A stretch of 64,000 nucleotides of DNA from Bog-532 sp965277615 (GCA_965277615.1 CBDIDG010000005.1:186001-250000), one strand, 5' to 3'. Positions 33,053 through 41,510 are shown, counted from the stretch's first letter. The notes: generated from the sequence alone by a model not told the origin. Program-made: numbers and translations.

Positions 33053-34900
33053 TCATTTCGGGGTGGTCCGGTCCCAGATCCCGAAGGCGTTGGGCAGCTT
33101 CGTCACTGTCGGCTCCAGGTCCGGGCAGTGCCGGGCCAGCACCGAGCGCATCGTGTTGTCCGTGATCCAGGTCATGCCCTCGGGGGTGTAGATCTCATCG
33201 GTGAAGGAGTCGGTGAAGAACCGGTCGCTGTTGAGCCGCCGCGAGGCCATCAGGATGAAGATGCGGAACGCCGTGTCGCTGAAGGCGAAGCCCTCGGGCA
33301 GGTCTTCGGCCATGACGCCGGGGATGAGGTCGAGGTCGTCGATCTTGCCGCCGTACACGTCGTGCAGTTCCTGGGCCCAGACCTTGTTGCTGGTCACTTC
33401 CTCAAAGGTTTGCGGCACGGGCAGGTGCAGCAGGCGGCGGAACTCGCAGTACCGCGGCACCCCGAGCTCACGGCAGCGCACGATGTCGAGCGCCGCCATA
33501 TCCATGTAGGCGCCGTTGTCGGGCCGCCGGAACGTCTGCAGCCCGCGCGGGAAGTTGTGCAGCGTGACCAGGCCGGGGTTCATGGTGGCGAAGGTGTAGA
33601 TGATGTCGGTCAGCCGCTGGTCCCGCATGATGGGGACGGCCTGCGGCCCGGTCAGCTCGCTGAAGGACCGTGGCCCGAGCGTTGGCGCATCGTCGCGGGC
33701 CGACCGGAAGTCGAAGTCGTCCGGCACCAGCGGGTGCATCCGGTAGATGGCGACGAATTCTTCGGTGAGGGCGTACGGCACGCCAAAGTCGGCGGTGTCG
33801 GTGCCGGGGATGCCACGCAGCGCCTCGTTCTTGGAAATCCTGGCCACGAAATTGTGCAGCTTCGGCCCGGCCAGCCCCCACCAGTTCGCGTACAGCCCCT
33901 CGACCGCGGTGGGATGCGCGGTGACCGCGGGCGTCCATTCGACCGTGTGGATCTTGGCGATGAGCGCGCACGTGGTCAGCCGGGCCTTGGCGAACAGCGT
34001 CTCGTCGTCGAAATCGGGGTGGGCCGCGGCCAGCATGGCGGCGATGCTGTTGTGCTCCAGCGAGAACAGCGTCTGCATCATGCCCAGGCCAAGCCAGAAG
34101 CCTGGCACCTGGGCCGGGTTGTCCTGCGGGTCGGGTGGGACCGGGGGCAATCCGTCGGCCAGCCGCAGCCGCCCGCCCGCGCCCTCGCGCAGGAACCGCT
34201 GCTGGGCCAGATCGTTGCCGTAGATCGATGATCCGTCCCACCAGTGCGTGTTCACGTTGAGGTGGGTCGGGGGCAGGGCCGAATCAGCGGGAGCGGTGGG
34301 GTCGGGCTGGATGCGCATGACCACGACCGGGGGCGCGGGCCAGTCGTCGCCCTGGACCTCCGGCAGGAGCCAGGGGTTGTCCTTGGGACTCGTGCCGTGC
34401 TTGACCCAGTCGTGCAGCATGAACTGCAGCCACGCCGTGATCAGCGCATTGCCCGCCGGGGCCGGGTTGAACGTGTCACGGGTCATCAGCCTGCGGCTGA
34501 TTTCGCGCGGATTCGGCGTCATCATCCGGTCCTGGTCGGGCCAGGTCTCATCCAGCGGCACGTTGCGCCCGAAGCGCGTGCCGGCCATTCCCATCTCGGG
34601 GTGCTCCAGGTCGTTCCAGCTGCCATCCGCGGTCCGTGCGGTCAGGTACGACTCGTCGTACGGCGGCGGCTCGACCGGGTCAATTGACAGGAGGCGGGAG
34701 GTATCGAACAGGTTCTGCTGCCGGAGCGTGTCGCGAATGCCGATCAGCTCAGCCAGGCCAGCGACTTTCGGCAGCGTGTACCACGGGTGCTGGCGTGACA
34801 CCTTGTCCGTGATCTCGTCGTACAGGCGCTGGACCAGGCCAGGCCGGTCGGGCACATCGGACGAGCTGACACCCTCGGGTGGTTCAGCGGACGAATCCAT
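33053..34900 (-). CDS. Haem peroxidase-family protein, fatty acid alpha-dioxygenase-like
   Basis: This 615-residue protein belongs to the animal-type haem peroxidase/cyclooxygenase superfamily and most resembles fatty acid alpha-dioxygenases. The distal haem His lies in FMLHDWVKHG and the proximal His in AIYRMHPLVPDDF, preceded by conserved EEF. There is no EGF or membrane-binding domain and no signal peptide. It probably adds oxygen to a fatty acid, making a hydroperoxide. I chose ATG 34900 with GAAGGA 7 bp upstream; the open frame before it runs into the regulator promoter. The divergent MarR gene and its twin operators suggest induction by oxidants or lipids. Confidence 0.85.
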   Translation of the reverse strand: MDSSAEPPEGVSSSDVPDRPGLVQRLYDEITDKVSRQHPWYTLPKVAGLAELIGIRDTLRQQNLFDTSRLLSIDPVEPPPYDESYLTARTADGSWNDLEHPEMGMAGTRFGRNVPLDETWPDQDRMMTPNPREISRRLMTRDTFNPAPAGNALITAWLQFMLHDWVKHGTSPKDNPWLLPEVQGDDWPAPPVVVMRIQPDPTAPADSALPPTHLNVNTHWWDGSSIYGNDLAQQRFLREGAGGRLRLADGLPPVPPDPQDNPAQVPGFWLGLGMMQTLFSLEHNSIAAMLAAAHPDFDDETLFAKARLTTCALIAKIHTVEWTPAVTAHPTAVEGLYANWWGLAGPKLHNFVARISKNEALRGIPGTDTADFGVPYALTEEFVAIYRMHPLVPDDFDFRSARDDAPTLGPRSFSELTGPQAVPIMRDQRLTDIIYTFATMNPGLVTLHNFPRGLQTFRRPDNGAYMDMAALDIVRCRELGVPRYCEFRRLLHLPVPQTFEEVTSNKVWAQELHDVYGGKIDDLDLIPGVMAEDLPEGFAFSDTAFRIFILMASRRLNSDRFFTDSFTDEIYTPEGMTWITDNTMRSVLARHCPDLEPTVTKLPNAFGIWDRTTPK

Positions 34901-34994
34901 GGCCGTTCCTTCCCTCGCCTGGCCCAGCAAGTTATCGGTCAAAGCCCGGAGGAGCCAGCTTCGCCCGCTGATACAGGGGTCGTCCGGTAAAAAC

Positions 34995-35049
34995 GTTGAC
35001 AGCCTTACTGACAACTCTTACAGTTCCGGTTATGTCAGAAAAGCTGACA
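34995..35049. promoter_or_regulatory. Two MarR-type operators between peroxidase and marR genes
   Basis: Site 1 is GTTGACAG-N5-CTGACAAC (34995-35015, one mismatch). Site 2 is TGTCAG-N5-CTGACA (35033-35049, perfect). Both share the half-site TGWCAG and the same 5-bp spacer, and site 2 overlaps the ATG of the MarR gene. This fits autoregulation plus control of the divergent peroxidase. Confidence 0.6.
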
Positions 35050-35520
35050 ACATCAGCGCAGCCGCGGCCCCAACCGGACGCGAACCTCGGCTACCTGTTC
35101 CGGCTCGCGCACCAGCGCTTCCGGGCGCTGCTGGAGAGCGAGCTGACGGACCTGGGGCTGTCCGCGCAGGAGTACGGGATCTTGAGCGTGTTCGAGACCA
35201 GGCCCGAGCTCTCCACCGCCGAGCTGGCCCGCATCTCGCAGGTCACGAGGCAGACGATGCACACGTCCACCCTCAGCCTCGAAGGGGCCGGCCTGGTGGA
35301 GCGCGAAGCGAGAAATCAGCGGGTCGTGCTGCTGCGCCTGACCAAGCAAGGCCACGAGCGCCTGGCGGCAGCAACGCTCCGGGTGCGCCAGGTGGAACGC
35401 GCCGCGCTGGCCCAGCTCAGCTGCGGGGACGAGCAAACCGTACGAACGTGGCTGGCCAGCGTGGCGGCCATGACGGCAAACCCTGAGAACGTCGAGGTCA
35501 AGCAGCAGGAGAGGTCATGA
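35032..35520 (+). CDS. MarR family transcriptional regulator
   Basis: This 162-residue MarR protein has the winged helix in LSAQEYGILSVFETRPELSTAELARISQVTRQTMHTSTLSLE, then the wing and the dimerisation helices. The start at ATG 35032 is chosen because the family alignment begins about 25 residues later and the ATG lies inside the second operator. Its stop overlaps the start of the alpha/beta hydrolase (ATGA). It probably represses itself, the hydrolase and the divergent peroxidase. Confidence 0.9.
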   Translation: MSEKLTTSAQPRPQPDANLGYLFRLAHQRFRALLESELTDLGLSAQEYGILSVFETRPELSTAELARISQVTRQTMHTSTLSLEGAGLVEREARNQRVVLLRLTKQGHERLAAATLRVRQVERAALAQLSCGDEQTVRTWLASVAAMTANPENVEVKQQERS

Positions 35521-36476
35521 ACGATCCGACCCGGGCCACCGGGAAGCTCGAGCAGCGCATCCACGACGCGGAGCGGGAGCTGTTCGCCGCCACCGGCGCG
35601 GACGTCAGCGAATCCGTCCTCGAACTCGCGCAGACCGGCCTGCGGGTACGGGTGCTCTCGCACGGACACGGCCCGGCGGTGGTCCTGCTCCACGGTGTCT
35701 CGGAAAGCGCCGCCATCTGGGCGCCGTTGCTGACCAAGCTGCCCGATCTGCGGCTGCTGGCCGTGGACCTCCCCGGCCACGGTCTGTCGGACCCGGTCAT
35801 CTACCGCCGCGGGCAGGTGCGCCAGCACACCCGCCGGTTGCTCGATGACATCTTCGACGCACTCGGGCTCGACGAAGTGCCGGTGATCGGCCACTCGCTG
35901 GGTGGCATGTTCGCCCTGTGGCACGCGGCCGCCGGTTCCGGGCGGATCTGCGAGGTGGTCGCGATCGGGGAGCCCGCTGTCGCGCTCCCGGGTGTCCGGG
36001 TGCGCATGCCGCTCTCGCTGATGACCGTCCGCGGGCTGGGCCTCGCCGTCCTGCGCTTCCCCAGCCCACCTCGGGTCTACCGCCAGCTGCTGGCCCAGGG
36101 GTTGGGCCCGGCCGACGTGGCGGCCGCGCCGGACTCGCTGATCGAGGTGCTGCGCTTGTCGGCGCACCGGCCGGAGAACGCGCGAACCGTGGCGACGCTG
36201 ATGCACGCGATCGACCGGTTCCGCCGGCCGCGGCGCGAAAGCGTCCTCACCCGCGCCGAGCTTGGCGCGATCACGATCCCCACGACCTTCATCCTCGGAT
36301 CCGGCGACCCGTACCTGTCCGTCGAGTGGGCCCGGCCGTCGATCGACCAGATCCCGGGGGCCACGCTGCATGAGGTGCCCGGCGGACACGCCCCCTGGCT
36401 CGTCGACCCTCAGCGCGCGGCCGACCTGATGGCCACGATTAATGCAGTGTCGCCGCGGCGGCCGCTCGTCTTATGA
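35517..36476 (+). CDS. Alpha/beta hydrolase
   Basis: This is a 319-residue alpha/beta-fold hydrolase. The oxyanion motif is VVLLHGVSES, the nucleophile elbow GHSLGGMF (serine), and the His is near the C-terminus in VPGGHAPWLVDP, with the acid probably in LGSGDPYLS. It is translationally coupled to MarR by an ATGA overlap. Epoxide hydrolase, esterase or lipid-cleaving activity would all fit; the adjoining peroxidase favours a lipid or oxylipin substrate, which is inferred. Confidence 0.87.
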   Translation: MNDPTRATGKLEQRIHDAERELFAATGADVSESVLELAQTGLRVRVLSHGHGPAVVLLHGVSESAAIWAPLLTKLPDLRLLAVDLPGHGLSDPVIYRRGQVRQHTRRLLDDIFDALGLDEVPVIGHSLGGMFALWHAAAGSGRICEVVAIGEPAVALPGVRVRMPLSLMTVRGLGLAVLRFPSPPRVYRQLLAQGLGPADVAAAPDSLIEVLRLSAHRPENARTVATLMHAIDRFRRPRRESVLTRAELGAITIPTTFILGSGDPYLSVEWARPSIDQIPGATLHEVPGGHAPWLVDPQRAADLMATINAVSPRRPLVL

Positions 36477-36548
36477 TCGCGGCGGTTTCGTCCACGCCTC
36501 CCGGACGAGTGCTGCGCCGGCTCAGGCCGTCGACAGGAGGGCTGCCCC

Positions 36549-37028
36549 ATGCCGGACTGGGCCGAGCAGGTCACGGCCATCGCGACCGCGGTCAACGCCA
36601 TTGGCATCCTCAGCGCGATCGCCCTGGTGGTCTACGCGGCCCAGCAGGCCCGAGAAGCCCGGGTCGGCCGCCAGGCGGAGACGGCGATCGAGTTCTTCCG
36701 GCGCTGGAGCGAAGGCCCGATGCTGGAGACGCGCCGCCTCGTGGCCGAGTTCGACACACCCGAGGCGCTGCGGGACGCACTGCCCGTGTTCGTGGCCGAG
36801 AACTCGGCCGAGGCGTACGTCCTGTACCGGGAGCTCGACTACTTCGAGCAGCTCGGCGCGCTCGAGCAGCACGGCGGCTTCGACTTCGAGCTCATCAGGG
36901 CCATGCTCGGCCGGCGGCTGATCGACCGGTGGGAGATGTGGCAGCCATCGATCGAGGCCATCGGCGGCACCGCGACCTACCCCATGTTCGACCGGCTGGT
37001 GGCGAAGATGCGCGCCGCCGAGCTCTGA
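36549..37028 (+). CDS. DUF4760-like protein with one membrane segment
   Basis: This 159-residue protein has one N-terminal transmembrane helix (VNAIGILSAIALVVYAA) followed by a soluble helical domain (ETAIEFFRRWSEGPMLETRRLV ... YFEQLGALEQHGGFDFELIRAMLGRRLIDRWEMW). The architecture matches uncharacterised DUF4760-type proteins. The start is ATG 36549 with CAGGAGG upstream. It follows the hydrolase by 72 bp on the same strand. Confidence 0.7.
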   Translation: MPDWAEQVTAIATAVNAIGILSAIALVVYAAQQAREARVGRQAETAIEFFRRWSEGPMLETRRLVAEFDTPEALRDALPVFVAENSAEAYVLYRELDYFEQLGALEQHGGFDFELIRAMLGRRLIDRWEMWQPSIEAIGGTATYPMFDRLVAKMRAAEL

Positions 37029-37119
37029 CCGCACCCCTTCTGACCGCACCCACCTTTGACGGCAGCGGCCGGGGAAGATTCCACCTCCCTGGCACTTTCG
37101 GGTGACGCCTTGGCTGGCC

Positions 37120-37152
37120 CGGTTTTCCTAGCGTGCAGAGCTAGGAAAACCG
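37120..37152. promoter_or_regulatory. 13-bp perfect inverted repeat upstream of the 80-aa gene/whiB pair
   Basis: CGGTTTTCCTAGC (37120-37132) and GCTAGGAAAACCG (37140-37152) are perfect inverted copies with a 7-bp spacer. The repeat lies 18 bp before the 80-aa gene start, overlapping where the promoter or 5' leader should be. It may be an operator or a leader hairpin. Confidence 0.55.
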
Positions 37153-37169
37153 AAACCGGCAGGAGCGAA

Positions 37170-37412
37170 ATGCCCGAGTACTACGAGATCCGGCTCGAGG
37201 GAGTTCTGCACGCGGGCTGGTCCACCTGGTTCGAGGGTCTCCGGGTCAGCGCCGACGGCACCCAGACCGTGCTCAGCGGCGAGCTGGCCGATCAGTCAGC
37301 GCTGCACGGTGTCCTGGCCAAGGTGCGTGACCTCGGGATGCGCCTGGTCTCGGTACGCCCGCTCGACGCGGACGACGACGCGGACGACGCGGAAGGGAAG
37401 CCTCCGTCATGA
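37170..37412 (+). CDS. Small protein coupled to WhiB
   Basis: This is an 80-residue protein, MPEYYEIRLEGVLHAGWSTW..., with an alternating beta pattern, a GVLAKVRDLGMRLVSV segment and an Asp-rich tail (DADDDADDAEG). The start is ATG 37170 with AGGAG 4 bp upstream. Its stop overlaps the WhiB start (ATGA), so the two are made together. I do not recognise the family; a partner or antagonist of WhiB is a guess from coupling. Confidence 0.7.
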   Translation: MPEYYEIRLEGVLHAGWSTWFEGLRVSADGTQTVLSGELADQSALHGVLAKVRDLGMRLVSVRPLDADDDADDAEGKPPS

Positions 37413-37732
37413 CTATCCAAGATCTCCTCACGATCTCCTGGCAGGTCCGGGCGCCGGGCTCCGGCGCGCTGCCTTGCCAGCACGAAGACCCACGGCTGTG
37501 GTTCGCCGAGCGGCCGGCCGACCTGGAGCGGGCCAAGGCCTTCTGCCAGCCCTGCCCGGTCCGTGCGCTGTGCCTGGCCGGCGCGGCCGAACGCCAGGAA
37601 CCCCACGGGGTCTGGGGCGGCGAGATCTTCGAGCAGGGCCTGGTCATCGCGATGAAAAGACCCCGGGGGCGCCCGCCCAAGAAGACCGGGCCGCCCTTGT
37701 GCGCCGCGGACGCGCGCTCGGGAGCAGCGTGA
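37409..37732 (+). CDS. WhiB family iron-sulfur transcriptional regulator with AT-hook
   Basis: This is a 107-residue Wbl protein. The four iron-sulfur cysteines are Cys23, Cys46, Cys49 and Cys55 (C-x22-C-x2-C-x5-C), followed by the GVWGGE turn at 67-72. The C-terminal basic tail contains KRPRGRPPKK, an AT-hook-like motif seen in WhiB7-type proteins and used to bind AT-rich promoter DNA. Wbl proteins bind the main sigma factor and sense redox or antibiotic stress. The AT-hook hints at a WhiB7-like activator, but a subclass cannot be fixed here. Confidence 0.93.
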   Translation: MTIQDLLTISWQVRAPGSGALPCQHEDPRLWFAERPADLERAKAFCQPCPVRALCLAGAAERQEPHGVWGGEIFEQGLVIAMKRPRGRPPKKTGPPLCAADARSGAA

Positions 37733-37887
37733 CCGGGCCGGTGGCCGGGAGGTGACTTTCGCCGGGAAACGGCCCCGCCGGAAGAACCGTCCACCGGGGC
37801 TGTGGGGTCCTGTTAAAAATTGGATTGAGGGATCAGCCGAAGCTAACCACCTACGGGGCGGAATAGATTCGTGAGGCTCCTCATTAT

Positions 37888-38376
37888 GTGGACGTGCAGC
37901 ATTCAGCGCCGATTACACCCGAGTTGTTGGGTGAGCGATACCTCGCCGTCCACCATCGGATGTTCCGAGCCGTCAACGACGAGATGAGCGCATCCGGCCT
38001 GTCGATGACCCGGACCAAGATGCTCCGGCGCCTGCACGAGCAGGGACCGACCCGGCAGAGCGTGCTCGCGGCCGATTTCGAGTTGTCGCCGCGCTCCATC
38101 ACCGACATCGTCGATGGGCTGGAGCGCATCGGCCTGGCCGAGCGCCGGCCAGACCCCGCGGACCGGCGAGCCAAGCTCGTCGCGATCACCGAGGCCGGCC
38201 AGTCCGCTCTGGACGTAGCCAACGTCACCCGCGAACGGCTGCTCACCCAGATCTTCGGCGGGCTGACTGAGGCCGACCGGGCCACGCTGTTCCGCCTGCT
38301 CGGCCGCCTGGACGAGGCCGTCCAGCAGGTGACCGCGACCTCGCCCGCCCCGGGCGCGGCGGCGATCCCGGCATGA
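37888..38376 (+). CDS. MarR family transcriptional regulator
   Basis: This 162-residue MarR protein has the winged helix in MTRTKMLRRLHEQGPTRQSVLAADFELSPRSITDIVDGLERIGL and the wing RRPDPADRRAKLVAIT. The start is GTG at 37888. It is 62 bp upstream of a co-directional DHA2 exporter, a classic repressor-pump pair in which drug binding releases the repressor. The C-terminal tail (TSPAPGAAAIPA) is probably disordered. Confidence 0.9.
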   Translation: MDVQHSAPITPELLGERYLAVHHRMFRAVNDEMSASGLSMTRTKMLRRLHEQGPTRQSVLAADFELSPRSITDIVDGLERIGLAERRPDPADRRAKLVAITEAGQSALDVANVTRERLLTQIFGGLTEADRATLFRLLGRLDEAVQQVTATSPAPGAAAIPA

Positions 38377-38438
38377 TCGCTCCGTCCCGCCCCGCCACCA
38401 CGCACAGCCACATTCTTCAACCGGGGGTATAGCCCGTC

Positions 38439-40064
38439 ATGTCCTCTGTCACATCGGATGCCGGCGGCCAGCCGACCGCGGCCAAAGACCATCGCTGGCT
38501 CATCCTGGTCATCGTGGCGATCGCCCAGCTGATGGTGATCCTCGACTCGACCGTCGTGAACATCGCCCTGCCCTCGGCCCAGCGCGCGCTGGACTTCCCG
38601 AACAGTGACCGCCAGTGGGTGGTGACCGCCTACGCGCTGGCGTTCGGCAGCCTGCTGCTGGTCGGCGGCCGGCTGGGGGACATGTTCAGCCGTAAGCGGG
38701 TCTTCATCATCGGCCTGATCGGTTTCGCCCTCTCCTCGGCGCTCGGCGGCGCCGCCGTGTCGTTCGGCATGCTGGTGGCCGCCCGCACGCTGCAGGGCGC
38801 CTTCGGCGCGATCCTCGCCCCCGCCGCCCTCGGCACGCTGGTCAGCACGTTCCGCGACCCACGCGAGCGCGGCCGGGCGTTCGGCGTGTTCGGGTCGGTG
38901 GCCGGTGGCGGCGGCGCCGTGGGCCTCATCCTCGGCGGCGTGCTCACCGAGTACGCCTCCTGGCGCTGGACCCTGTACGTCAACCTGTTCTTCGCCGCCG
39001 TCGCGGTGGCCGGCGCGCTGATTTACATGGAGAGCAACCGGCCCGGCACCCGTCCGCGGATGGACTGGGCCGGCGCAGTCCTCGCCTCGGCCGGCCTGTT
39101 CCTGATCGTCTTCGGGTTTTCCCACGCGGAGACGGCGGGCTGGGGCGCCGCCCTGACCATCGGCTCGCTCGTCGCCGGGGTGATCCTGCTCGCCGCGTTC
39201 ACCTTCGCCGAGAGCCGGGTCAGCCACCCGCTGCTGCCGCTGCGGGTGGTCCTGGACCGGGCCCGGGGCGGCTCCTACATCTCGGTCGGGCTGACCGGCA
39301 TCGCGGTCTTCGGCGTCTTCCTGTTCCTCACGTACTACCTCCAGCAGATCAAGGGCTACAGCCCGGTGATCAGCGGGCTGGCGTTCCTGCCGATGATCGC
39401 CTGCATCCTGCTCTCCTCGAACACCTCCAGCATCGTGCTGCTGCCCCGCGTCGGCCCGCGGAACCTGATCGTGACCGGCATGGTCCTCGGCGGCCTCGCG
39501 ATGGGCTACCTGACCACCCTGACCGTCACCTCCAGCTATGCGACGCACGTCGTGCCGGCCCTCGTGGCCATGGGCCTGGGCTTCGGCATGATCTTCTCCC
39601 CGGCCATCAACACCGCCACCGCCGGAGTCGAACGCAAGGATTCAGGCGTGGCATCGGCCTTGGTCAACACCATGCAGCAGGTCGGCGGCTCGATCGGGAC
39701 CGCGGCCCTGAGCACGGTGGCGCTCACCGCCACGGCCAGCTACCTGACCGCGCATCACACCAGCCGGCTGGCCCCGGCCACGGCTGCGGTGCACGGTTAC
39801 AGCGTGGCGTTCACGGTGTCGGCGATCCTGTTCGGCGTCGGCGCGGTGGTGGCCGCTCTGCTGGTGCCGTCCCGGCGCCGTCTGGAGGAGCTGCGGGCCG
39901 CGGCCCAGGCTCCCGCTGCCACTGCCACTGGCACTCCCGCGGCCACCGCCACTCCCGCTCCCGCTCCCGCTGCCACCGCTCCCGCTGCCGCTCCAGCGGT
40001 CAGCGCGACACCTGAAGACGGGCTGGTCGCCGGGGAGACCGTCCAGGGCGCCGACACAGCCTGA
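38439..40064 (+). CDS. MFS drug exporter, DHA2/EmrB type (14 TMS)
   Basis: This is a 541-residue proton-driven multidrug exporter of the inner membrane. It has the DHA2 motifs LDSTVVNIALPSAQRALDF and GGRLGDMFSRKRVFI, and the 14-segment hydrophobic profile to about residue 475. A ~65-residue Ala/Pro/Thr tail follows, encoded by short degenerate repeats. It forms an operon with the MarR gene upstream and ends at a strong terminator. The substrate is unknown. Confidence 0.93.
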   Translation: MSSVTSDAGGQPTAAKDHRWLILVIVAIAQLMVILDSTVVNIALPSAQRALDFPNSDRQWVVTAYALAFGSLLLVGGRLGDMFSRKRVFIIGLIGFALSSALGGAAVSFGMLVAARTLQGAFGAILAPAALGTLVSTFRDPRERGRAFGVFGSVAGGGGAVGLILGGVLTEYASWRWTLYVNLFFAAVAVAGALIYMESNRPGTRPRMDWAGAVLASAGLFLIVFGFSHAETAGWGAALTIGSLVAGVILLAAFTFAESRVSHPLLPLRVVLDRARGGSYISVGLTGIAVFGVFLFLTYYLQQIKGYSPVISGLAFLPMIACILLSSNTSSIVLLPRVGPRNLIVTGMVLGGLAMGYLTTLTVTSSYATHVVPALVAMGLGFGMIFSPAINTATAGVERKDSGVASALVNTMQQVGGSIGTAALSTVALTATASYLTAHHTSRLAPATAAVHGYSVAFTVSAILFGVGAVVAALLVPSRRRLEELRAAAQAPAATATGTPAATATPAPAPAATAPAAAPAVSATPEDGLVAGETVQGADTA

Positions 40065-40089
40065 CCTCGCGCCGCCAGGCGACGACAAC

Positions 40090-40128
40090 GCCCTCTGACC
40101 GGGTAGTACCCGGTCAGAGGGCGTTTTT
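40090..40128 (+). terminator. Rho-independent terminator of the marR-exporter operon
   Basis: GCCCTCTGACCGGG pairs perfectly with CCCGGTCAGAGGGC around TAGTA, followed by GTTTTT. It begins 25 bp after the exporter stop and is the clearest intrinsic terminator in the window. Confidence 0.93.
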
Positions 40129-40200
40129 GCTGGTGGGGCCGCCGGCCGGCGCCCCAGACCCGCTCCTCGGCGCGAAAGCTCAGAGCTCCATCATGATCGA

Positions 40201-40247
40201 AATAGCGTGTGCAATAACTGTCGCCAGGGCAGCAGTTTTTGCACACG
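40201..40247. repeat. Palindromic element, copy B
   Basis: GTGTGCAATAACTG and CAGTTTTTGCACAC are inverted arms (one mismatch) around the loop TCGCCAGGGCAG, which differs from copy A by one base. It lies in the gap between the exporter terminator and the broken PEBP gene, in the same orientation as copy A at 27527-27578. Confidence 0.9.
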
Positions 40248-40319
40248 GTAATCGGCGGTTCTCCGTCAGCCTGGGCCAAGCCCCGGATGCCGGCGCGTCA
40301 TGGTCGCGTCGTGTTGGGA

Positions 40320-40897
40320 CTAGCGGATTTCGTAGGTTCCGTCCAGGCGGGCGCGGCCGATGACGTGGCCTTTGATGGCGGCGATCACGTCGTCGAGGGT
40401 GAAGCTGGCGGGCAGCTCTGGGGCCTGGTCGAGGGCCTGGTCGAGGGCGAAGAGCTGGAACACGTAGGCGTGGGGTCCGTGGGACCGGATCGGCATGGGG
40501 CCGGCGTAGCCGCGCCGCCCGAGCGGGCCTTTCCCGTGCCGGATCCCGGTGATGGGGCTGGGTTGGCCAGGGCATTCTCAGGGATGCCGCTGAGCGAGGG
40601 GTCGATGCCCAGCGCGAGCGCGTGGGTGGCGGGCTTCCCGAACGGGACGTCGGGATCCTGCACGATGAGCACGAGCTCGGCCGTGCCGGCCGGGGGCTGC
40701 GTCCAGTCGAGGGCGGGTGAGATGTTCGCCCCGCGGATCCGGCCACGGTGCTTTTCCGGGATGGGGGCCTGGTGATCGAAGGCCGGGCTGGTCAGGGTGA
40801 AGTTCTCCGGGGCCTGCAGGTCGGGACGGGCCCAGACCAGGGTGTCGTGGCCGGCACGCCGGTTGCGCAGGGCGACGCCCAGGGGGTTTGCGGGCAT
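40320..40897 (-). pseudogene. YbhB/YbcL-type PEBP (Raf-kinase-inhibitor-like) gene, frameshifted
   Basis: The N-terminal part reads as a PEBP family protein from ATG 40897 (AAGGAG 8 bp upstream): FTLTSPAFDHQAPIPEKHRG, SPALDWTQPPAGTAELVLIV and DPDVPFGKPATHALALGI. The C-terminal part (GIRHGKGPLGRRGYAGPMPI, then HAYVFQLFALDQAL, ending TYEIR) is in another frame. The frame changes at about 40553-40566, near GATGGGGCTGGG, consistent with loss of one base; the span (578 bp) is one short of a multiple of three. The gene is either inactivated or carries a sequencing error. Confidence 0.85.
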
Positions 40898-40984
40898 GAC
40901 TCCGACTCCTTGTATCTGCACGGGCGCTGCGCCGTGAGCGCGGAACCCGCTCTCACTGTTTAGGTATAAGAAAGACTTCGTTAG

Positions 40985-41107
40985 GTATGCGCGGCCCGGG
41001 CCCAGCGCAATGCCTGGCTCGACCAGCGACTGCAGGCCCTGAGCGCGGAAGACCGCGCCGTCATTGCCCGCGCGGCGGCCCTGCTCAGCCGCATCGCCGA
41101 CTCATGA
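40985..41107 (+). pseudogene. C-terminal remnant of a MarR family regulator
   Basis: The frame reads ARAQRNAWLDQRLQALSAED and then RAVIARAAALLSRIADS before TGA, which is the end of a typical MarR protein (dimerisation helices). The winged helix is absent: a stop lies just upstream, next to a repeated TTAGGTAT (40961-40990 region). It is divergent from the broken PEBP gene, which such a regulator could once have controlled. Confidence 0.6.
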
Positions 41108-41126
41108 CCGGCCGCACCAGCCGTTC

Positions 41127-41510
41127 TCACGCGATGCAGAACTCGTTACCTTCCGGATCGAGCATCACGATGTGGTCGAGGTGCTCGCCGTAAGACTCCT
41201 CGCGGACAGCCGTGGCTCCGACGGCGGCCAGTTCAGCCGCCTTCGCGCGGATCAGGCTCTCGCGCCGGGCCATGTCCCAGGGCGGCTTGCCCCCGACCCG
41301 GATGTCGAGGTGCAGTCGGTTCTTGGCCGTCTTGGCCTCGGGCACCCTGAGAAGGCCGATGGCTGCGCCGACGCCGTCCGGGTCGATGATGGATGCGCCG
41401 TCCGGATCCTCGTAGCCCGGCTCGGCCACATACCCGAGCGCGGCCGCCCAGAAAGCAGCGAGCCGATGCGGGTCCGTTGCGTCACCGCCGAGCGTCCAGT
41501 GCATCGCCAT
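41127..41510 (-). CDS. VOC/glyoxalase-like protein
   Basis: This 127-residue vicinal oxygen chelate-fold protein has the paired patterns TDPHRLAAFWAAALGY near the N-terminus and LDHIVMLDPEGNEFCIA at the end, with the family metal-ligand Glu region. Many such proteins in actinobacteria lack a known substrate or act as resistance or antibiotic-binding proteins. I chose ATG 41510, since the family alignment begins at once; upstream in-frame codons overlap the preceding gene region. It probably shares a transcript with the monooxygenase gene 28 bp upstream. Confidence 0.82.
   Translation of the reverse strand: MAMHWTLGGDATDPHRLAAFWAAALGYVAEPGYEDPDGASIIDPDGVGAAIGLLRVPEAKTAKNRLHLDIRVGGKPPWDMARRESLIRAKAAELAAVGATAVREESYGEHLDHIVMLDPEGNEFCIA

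Noticed and set aside
37884..39548. Minus-strand frame antisense to marR and the second exporter
   Set aside because: Both sense genes are recognised in full. The antisense composition (Asp/Gln/His/Arg) is typical of third-position GC bias.
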